DNA of 64,000 nt, taken from positions 21,974,347 to 22,038,346 of the forward strand of contig NC_012873.2 in NCBI RefSeq assembly GCF_000003195.3, read 5' to 3'. The translations under genes were made by a program, and so were the position numbers. Positions 58,711-64,000 of this stretch are shown piece after piece. The DNA is from Sorghum bicolor. Its lineage: Eukaryota; Streptophyta; Magnoliopsida; Poales; Poaceae. Under the pieces are notes generated by a model that saw only the letters and a list, made by a program, of their open reading frames with translations, was not told the origin of the DNA and searched no databases. Each line of letters opens with the position of its first letter. Positions within the stretch are counted from its first letter, which is position 1.

Positions 58711-59636
58711 CTACATATCTTCCTCAGATTCTCCATTAGAAATGATGCCATCATCCTGATCTTCCTCACTAGGAGCTTCTTCATGATTAAAAGGGGCAGG
58801 ATGTGGAATAGGATTTATGATATTGTTTAGGCGGTGGACATCCAATTGTAGCTCAGCAATCCTAGTGATCAGCTCTTCCTCTCTAATTTCAGCATGGAAC
58901 AAGGCTCTAACTCTAGCAGCTTCTCTATTTTCAGCCAAGCGCATAGCCTCATCTCTCTCTCTCTAGTCATTTGCATCATGCGAGATTGTGCCTCATTGCG
59001 CTCTCTAACTGCGTTCTCAACTTGGTTGCGGCGGGCTTGCAAAGCGGTGTGATAGTTTTGGATTTCAGCTTGTGCATCCATAAAAGCCTTGCGATGCTTG
59101 CGCACTCGCTTGCGCAGTTTGCGCTGCCCAACTTGAGCTTGTTGGAGCGCTAGCATGGCGTCAATGTAGGTGTCCTGGCGTACATAGTGCAGCTTAAGTA
59201 CCGCCAGCATGGCACTCATGGCAGGGCTAGAGCTATATCCTAGCAGGGTTTCTCTCATCTCTAAAGGCTCATTTCCTATCTGAGACACAAATGTGTCAGT
59301 CACACTCACTCTAGGGATGGATCCAGCTGGGCCATTTACTAGCTCATCGCCATAATCTTGGCATATCTCTAGCAAAACCTCTAGGGCTGCTACTTGGGCA
59401 CCCTCCCAAGGAGTTTGGCCATCACACTCAACTATCCAACCTAGCCACTGTGGGTTATTTGGACAAGGGGGAACTGTAATTTGGACATCTACCCAAGGTA
59501 ATGCTCCCGCATGCTCAGACTCGGTCCAAGTGTATTTAGGTGGTTCCTCATATCCAACTGAACTTAGCACCCTCCACAACAAAGTAGGAGTGCCAAACAT
59601 GTCCAGGAAAGTCTCACTTGCGTGTGGGGCTGCCAT
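58711..59636 (-). pseudogene. T2 extra ORF upstream of gag (dsRBD-like plus coiled coil)
   Basis: Homologue of the T3 extra ORF (29278-30366). The first 255 codons are open from 'MAAPHASETFLDMFGTPTLL' through 'PPKYTWTESEHAGALPWVDV', 'TPWEGAQVAALEVLLEICQ', 'SSSPAMSAMLAVLKL' and a basic coiled-coil region ('RKLRKRVRKHRKAFMDAQAE'). A frameshift at the GA run near 58955-58965 (an extra dinucleotide) moves the rest to another frame, which carries 'RLAENREAARVRALFHAEIR' and an acidic end 'SNGESEEDM'. P-x-Y-x3-E-x-E, V-x-V-x-V-P and P-W-E-G-A-Q-x-A-A are shared with T3 although much else has changed. Unknown function; a dsRNA-binding-like fold is an inference. No membrane segment or catalytic motif is seen. 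Confidence 0.6.
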
Positions 59637-59712
59637 CTATAGAAAGACCACATTTGAGTAAGGGAGATCAATCACAAGGAAGGTAAATAGATATAATTTC
59701 AGAATTTAATAC
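59637..59712 (-). other. T2 leader remnant
   Basis: The 76 bp upstream of the extra ORF, ending where Y4 was inserted; 'aatac' (59708-59712) is the candidate target duplication. The remaining leader, primer site and 5' LTR of T2 should lie right of the window. Confidence 0.6.
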
Positions 59713-60942
59713 TGTTGATATTTGGTAACGCAATCAGAAAATGATCCGCAAGCGCACGGATATCGGTGAGCATTTCACCCGGGAGGTTATCCAGAGTTAT
59801 CGTATTTGTATTTTTACCACTCGGAGAAAGAGTGCATCTGACTAACCAAATCTATTGCTACTACCCCTTTAGGCTACAAAGAATGTTTCTCGATGTCAGT
59901 GATGTATAGAGAAGACTGCAACCATAGTCTCGTTCTAACCTTGGTAAGGATGATCTACTGTTCTATTGGGGAAGCTTACGGAATCTAGACACCACAAAGG
60001 ATGTTCGACCCGCACCTATAAACCCTACCCATCCTGCTAACGAGATATGGTCTGCAAAGGTAACTCGGAAATGTCACGTTCCTCGCTACTACCATGGTCC
60101 AGCTAGTCAGGGGATATCTATGAGTACCCTAGCCTAAACACCACGTTTACGCTAGCAATGATTACTCTAATACTCAACCGGAAGAGGATTAAAGTAAACT
60201 CATAAACCAAAGAACAATAAAACAAGAACTTACTAGTAATTAGAAGTCGAATTACTGAAGAATCTTAGAAGCAAGCCTCGGGTTAGGAGACTTGATCCCG
60301 CAGGTACAACTCGAAGTAGAAACCGACAGGTCGGCCTTCCTCCGATCTACACCTCCACTCTATCTCTCTCAATCCAGTAGAAACTAGAAGATCTATTTCT
60401 ACTTTACATTAGATTCTAAGCCTAAAAAGAAATATTATTTAGAGAAGAGGTTTTCCTTTGAGGGCACCCCTCAATCTCTATGATAACTTCTTGTCTCCTC
60501 CAGGGGCCAGGGGGGTCTCCTTATATAGTCCTCCTCCTCTATGCGTTTTTGGGTCGGTAGGCGATGTGGTACTACATTATCCTTGATCATTTAGGTCGGT
60601 GGAACATCGGGTGCGAAGAGAGTCCCGAACAGAGTCTAGAGGGCGGGCGCCCAGGTCCTCATGGCGGGCGCCCTGGGCCTGGCCCCTTTCGGCCTCTGCT
60701 TTCTTCCCGTGGCTTCTGGAGTCTTCTAGATGGTAGAAAATTGCACGGTGCGTTGATATCTCTATGTAATCCTAACATGTGAGCCTTTCTTCTTATTTCT
60801 TGATAACCCCCTACAGAAATAGACAAACACCAAAACTCGTAGAATTCTGTGAGATAAAACCCTAAGTCTAGGTGTTTGTTGCATTTGGATCCTTTTCTTT
60901 ATTTATTTGATGATTAAATTTGATACTTAAGGACCGTCAACA
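59713..60942 (-). repeat. Y4, Tat/Athila-like 3' LTR
   Basis: 1230 bp, TGTTGATATT to GTCAACA on the + strand, with a polypurine tract on its right, so it is the 3' LTR of a - strand element. Closest to the P LTR. TATA box at 60521-60527; GC motif twice (60641-60652 and 60663-60674). Confidence 0.82.
60521..60527 (-). promoter_or_regulatory. TATA box of LTR Y4
   Basis: Reversed tatataa beside 'caggggccaggggggt'. Confidence 0.5.
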
Positions 60943-61436
60943 AACTCCCCCAAGCTTACCTCTTGCTCGTCCCTGAGCAAGGATACTCTCAGCGATGGAT
61001 TAGAAGTTGTTGCAATATCTTTAAAAATTGACGGTACACATGCTTTTTAAATAAGATCTCATCTCTGAGTTAGAGTAAACTGTTAAGACTTTAAAACTTA
61101 CTCATTTTACCTTTCACCATGGGGCTTGTAACTGTCACTTGTGTCTTGAGCAGTTAAAAGATAGAACGGTCAAGTCAAGCGCCATGTCTCCTATTCTTGA
61201 TCAGCTATAGCTCTGGAGTTTTTTGCAGATTTTCAAATAAAACTCAAAGATTCCTTGTATGATTCTCTCATATCTCTCTTTTGTGGTATTTCTGGATCCT
61301 TACCAAGGTAGTGATGGTATATGCCTTCTCAAAAGATATGTGGTATTTGTGGTATAAGGCATAGTGACATTGTCTTCTCTCTCACCCTACTCTAATAAGG
61401 CTTTAATATCCGGAGCTCATAGGTGGGAGATAAAGT
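60943..61436 (-). other. Y4 polypurine tract and 3' interior
   Basis: The tract 'aactcccccaag' (on +) at 60943-60954, then non-coding sequence alignable with 19235-19700 of Y2. Cut at 61436 by the CACTA element C1. Confidence 0.7.
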
Positions 61437-61650
61437 CACTACTAAATTTTACCCCTTTTGCCATGCTTTTATGGTGCAACGACACTGATTTGGTTGCAAC
61501 AAGGGGTCCTCTCGCAACGATTTGAACTTTTGGTTGCGATAGATGGTATTCCTACCACGCAAATTATATCGTGGCCATAAGTGTGGAGATCGTTGCCAAA
61601 ACTAGGAGTTGTTGCCACGCAATTCAGATCAGTGGCAATAGTTGTTCACT

Positions 61651-62010
61651 GTTGCCACGAATATAGTTTCGTTGCTGCGAGTTTATTTTCGTTGCGATAC
61701 TCAAATGATTTCGCAACGTTTTAATTTGTTGGTTGCAATAAAAAGTCACTTTTGCCACGATTGGTTATTCGTTGCTGAGAATTTTGTTGTCGTTGCAATA
61801 TTAAGATGATTTTGCAACGTTTTTATTTGTTGGTTGCAACATAAAGTGACTGTTGCCACGATTGATTTTCCGTTGCTGAGAGCTTTGTTATCGTTGCAAT
61901 ACTAAGATGCTTTCGCAACGCTTTTATTTCTTGGTTGTAATAAAAAGTCACTCTTGCCAGGATCGAATTTCCATTGCTAATAGTTTTGTTGCTGTTGCAA
62001 TACTATACAG
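61651..62010 (+). repeat. C1 subterminal tandem repeat, period about 101 bp
   Basis: Four diverged units beginning at 61651, 61751, 61852 and 61953, each opening with a ttgccacga-like word and containing cgttgctga, cgttgcaata, ttcgcaacg and ttggttgcaa-like words. These are candidate transposase binding sites. Confidence 0.7.
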
Positions 62011-62746
62011 TTAAAATGTTTAATATAATATTAAAACAATTAAAAAACACTTCAACTGAGATTCGAGCCTTGAACCTCTGAGTTTTAGAAGCCACGCACT
62101 AACCATCCAAACCTTTTGATGTTTGTGTCTTCTCTAGCCACAGCACGATATATATAATAACGTAAACGTGTTTAATTACATAATGGAAGCTAGATTAATC
62201 TACTCGATGCAACCGATCGGTCTTCTCTGTATCGCGCTCGTCCTACTCATTGCCGGCCCTAATTCTTCCTCGCACTCGGCCGGCGATCTCCTCGCTGCCC
62301 TCGCTGGTGGCCGCTGGCGATCTCCTCGCTGCCCTCGCTGGTGGCCGCCGTCGCTGCCCTCGCTGCCCTCGCTGGTGGCTGCCGGTGATCTCCTCACTGC
62401 CCTTTCTAGTGGCCGGCATTCCCCTCGCTGCTGATCGACGACGTCCCCTCCATCACCGGCCGGCCAGAGATACGACTCGATTGGCCGTCGCTCTGCCCTC
62501 GCGCGCTGCTGATCGACGTACGTGCTGTGCGTGTGCATGCATGCATAATTTTAATTTTTGCTAATCAGCACATGCAGTACGTAGCTCTTCTTGTAAAAAA
62601 ATCAAATGCAGTAGCTCTTCTTGTAAAAAAATAGTTTGTGCACCTTAATTATGATGCTTATTTAGTTAATCCAATTTTACAATAATTCGTGACCCCTCTC
62701 TTTGAATTATGTCATGTCACAGGAAAGTTGAGCTCGTGATATTATT
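62011..62746 (+). other. C1 leader region
   Basis: No supported gene. It holds a weak tRNA-like stretch read on the - strand (about 62055-62115), a GC-rich tandem repeat (62281-62420) and AT-rich DNA up to the transposase ATG. A splice acceptor 'tgtcatgtcacag' at 62711-62721 precedes the ATG, so the first exon may be non-coding. Confidence 0.45.
62281..62420 (+). repeat. GC-rich short tandem repeat in C1
   Basis: Irregular repeats of 'ctcctcgctgccctcgctgg' followed by 'tggccg', about three copies with shorter partial units. ORFs crossing it on both strands are by-products of the repeat. Confidence 0.6.
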
Positions 62747-64000
62747 ATGGCAGCACATGACGATGATGATTGGAGTTGGATGTCGTTGTCTCGGTTATCA
62801 GCTGAGTGGCAAGCTGGACTTGACAAATATATTAATTCAATTTTTGAAGGTACATATGCAGCAGAAACAGCAGCTTGTCCATGTTCAAGGTGTCGTGGAG
62901 TGGTGTTCAAAACAAAATCCAAGGTTCAAATGGACTTGCTAAATAAAGGGTTTGACGAGAACTTCGTGAAAGAAAAAATTAATGCTCAATCTAGTAGGAA
63001 TAATGATGATAGGGTTCTGAATGATGAAGGTCTAGATGATGCATCAGCTGCCACTAATCTGGTTTCTTCTATAATTCGAGGTTCATGCAGCGGTAATGAC
63101 AAGGAAGTGCCAAATGAGAGTGCGAAGAAATTTTTTGATTTGTTGAAAGAAGCGCAGCAAGAGTTGGCACTAGGGTCCTCGCTTACCAAGTTATCTTTCA
63201 TGGTCAGGCTCTTTCAGCTTAAGTGCATGAGTGGATGGAGTAACCAGTCCACAGGAAAAGCACTTGAACTATTCTCAGATGGGTTCCCCCCAGGACATTG
63301 TATCCCAGACACTTATGAGAAAGCACGAATGGTTATCCGCGATCTTGGCCTCACATATATTAAGATCCATGCTTGTGTGAATGATTGTGTGTTATTCTGT
63401 GGGAAATTTGCTGATCTGGATGAGTGTCCAATATGTGGAGAGAGTAGGTGGAAAAATGTTGTCGGAAATTCTGATGAGATTGATGAGCATAGTGAAAGTG
63501 GTGGAACAAAGAAGAAGAAGCGCACTCCTTGCAAAATTCTAAGGTATTTTCCACTTATTCCTCGACTACAAAGATTTTATATGTCAGAGAAAACATCATC
63601 ATTGATGCGGTGGCACAAGGAACACTTGATTCGTGATGGGAAAATGCGTCACCCAGCAGACTCAAAGGCATGGCATCATGTGAATGCAAAGTATAAGAAA
63701 TTTGATGAAGATGCACGTAATGTTAGGCTAGGACTTGCATCAGATGGATTTAATCCGTTTGGGATGTTGAATGTTAATTACTCATGTTGGCCTGTGATAT
63801 TGATTCCTTATAATTTGCCTCCTTGGTTGTGTTTGAAACAACCTTACTGGATGATGTCGATGTTGATACCTGGTCCTAAATCTCCTGGAATGAACATTGA
63901 TGTATATTTGCAACCTCTGATCGATGAGCGGCTTGAGTTATGGAATGAAGGAATTCTAACATGGGATGAGAAGGAGAAGAAGAATTTTACTCTACGTGCA
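62747..64000 (+). CDS. C1 TNP2-like CACTA transposase, 3' partial
   Basis: A frame of 418 codons with no stop up to the window edge, from the ATG at 62747 ('MAAHDDDDWSWMSLSRLSAE'). The transposase-associated N-terminal domain covers about residues 8-78: W-S-W-M, then C-P-C-S-R-C at 44-49, then 'LLNKGFDENF'. The TNP2 family domain (Transposase_21 type) follows from about residue 130: 'FMVRLFQLKCMSGWSNQSTG', 'FPPGHCIPDTYEKARMVIRD', a Cys cluster (C210, C214, C227, C230 in 'DECPICGESRW'), 'KILRYFPLIPRLQRFYMS', and 'LASDGFNPFG' with D333 as the likely first catalytic Asp. It would cut and join the element ends in the nucleus. The family is usually much longer, so about half is outside. Unlike every other coding frame here it has no visible stop or shift, suggesting a recent insertion. 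Confidence 0.9.
   Translation, partial: MAAHDDDDWSWMSLSRLSAEWQAGLDKYINSIFEGTYAAETAACPCSRCRGVVFKTKSKVQMDLLNKGFDENFVKEKINAQSSRNNDDRVLNDEGLDDASAATNLVSSIIRGSCSGNDKEVPNESAKKFFDLLKEAQQELALGSSLTKLSFMVRLFQLKCMSGWSNQSTGKALELFSDGFPPGHCIPDTYEKARMVIRDLGLTYIKIHACVNDCVLFCGKFADLDECPICGESRWKNVVGNSDEIDEHSESGGTKKKKRTPCKILRYFPLIPRLQRFYMSEKTSSLMRWHKEHLIRDGKMRHPADSKAWHHVNAKYKKFDEDARNVRLGLASDGFNPFGMLNVNYSCWPVILIPYNLPPWLCLKQPYWMMSMLIPGPKSPGMNIDVYLQPLIDERLELWNEGILTWDEKEKKNFTLRA

Larger units (their letters stand above)
61437..64000 (+). mobile_element. C1, CACTA (En/Spm-like) transposon, 5' part
   Basis: DNA transposon starting with the terminal CACTACTAAATTTTACCCC and running off the window. The preceding 'agt' (61434-61436) is the expected 3-bp target duplication. 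Behind the terminus comes a subterminal region rich in short gttgc / gcaac words (61480-62010), partly as four tandem units, then a leader and a TNP2-type transposase gene from 62747. The 3' end, any second gene and the other terminus are outside. By analogy with En/Spm the transposase binds the subterminal repeats. Confidence 0.88.

Noticed and set aside
62168..62434. 88-codon ORF with a signal-peptide-like start in C1
   Set aside because: Most of it is translation of a GC-rich tandem repeat, and an equally long frame exists on the other strand.
1..64000. Host protein genes, rRNA, tRNA genes, CRISPR arrays, bacterial-type operons
   Set aside because: All credible coding frames match transposable-element proteins or element-specific ORFs; the only tRNA-like matches are primer binding sites and one weak stretch in C1.

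Overview
The window looks like intergenic DNA of a grass (Poaceae, probably panicoid; species not resolvable). It is built almost entirely of nested, decaying transposable elements, and I see no ordinary host gene, rRNA, tRNA gene or CRISPR array. The reasons are several long-LTR Ty3/gypsy elements with C-terminal chromodomains (Tekay/Del-type chromoviruses), Tat/Athila-like elements with tRNA-Asp primer sites, GC-rich grass-type LTR interiors, and an En/Spm (CACTA) transposon with a TNP2-type transposase at the right edge. Element names below (T, Y, P, W, X, Z, S, C) are mine.

Layout, left to right. 1-7215: T1, an old + strand chromovirus (gag, protease, RT/RNase H, integrase, chromodomain, start of 3' LTR). 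Its integrase is split by a - strand solo LTR, S1 (3772-5760). 7216-19222: a rearranged patchwork holding a direct duplication of about 5.1 kb (7824-12947 and 13841-19053). Each copy consists of a gypsy polyprotein tail (Z, - strand), a both-ends-truncated chromovirus-type LTR (X, + strand), and the primer-binding leader plus LTR of a Tat-like element (Y, - strand). 19223-23880: the 3' part of Y2, a - strand non-autonomous Tat-like element with its own ORF. 23881-39253: T3, the best preserved chromovirus (5' LTR, primer site, an extra ORF before gag, gag-pol in one frame with six stops, PPT, truncated 3' LTR). 39254-41348: Y3, a - strand Tat-like gag fragment, primer site and LTR. 41349-42848: W, a - strand relative of Y. 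42849-49407: P, a + strand non-autonomous Tat-like element with a 429-codon ORF of unknown function and a dead protease. 49408-59712: T2, a - strand chromovirus (3' LTR, gag-pol, extra ORF). 59713-61436: Y4, a - strand Tat-like 3' LTR and adjoining interior. 61437-64000: C1, the 5' part of a CACTA element whose transposase frame is still open at the window edge.

The right half is a five-level nest: C1 in Y4, Y4 in T2, T2 in P, P in W. The matching right halves must lie beyond base 64000.

The least ordinary items are four. (1) An extra ORF upstream of gag in both T2 and T3, with a dsRNA-binding-like N-terminus, a basic coiled coil and an acidic tail. (2) A conserved acidic mini-ORF and a conserved hairpin inside the long LTRs. 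(3) The unknown ORF of P and Y2, with a 32-bp palindrome abutting an internal polypurine tract. (4) A row of three covarying short hairpins in P. Alignments were made by eye, so junctions are good to a few bases.
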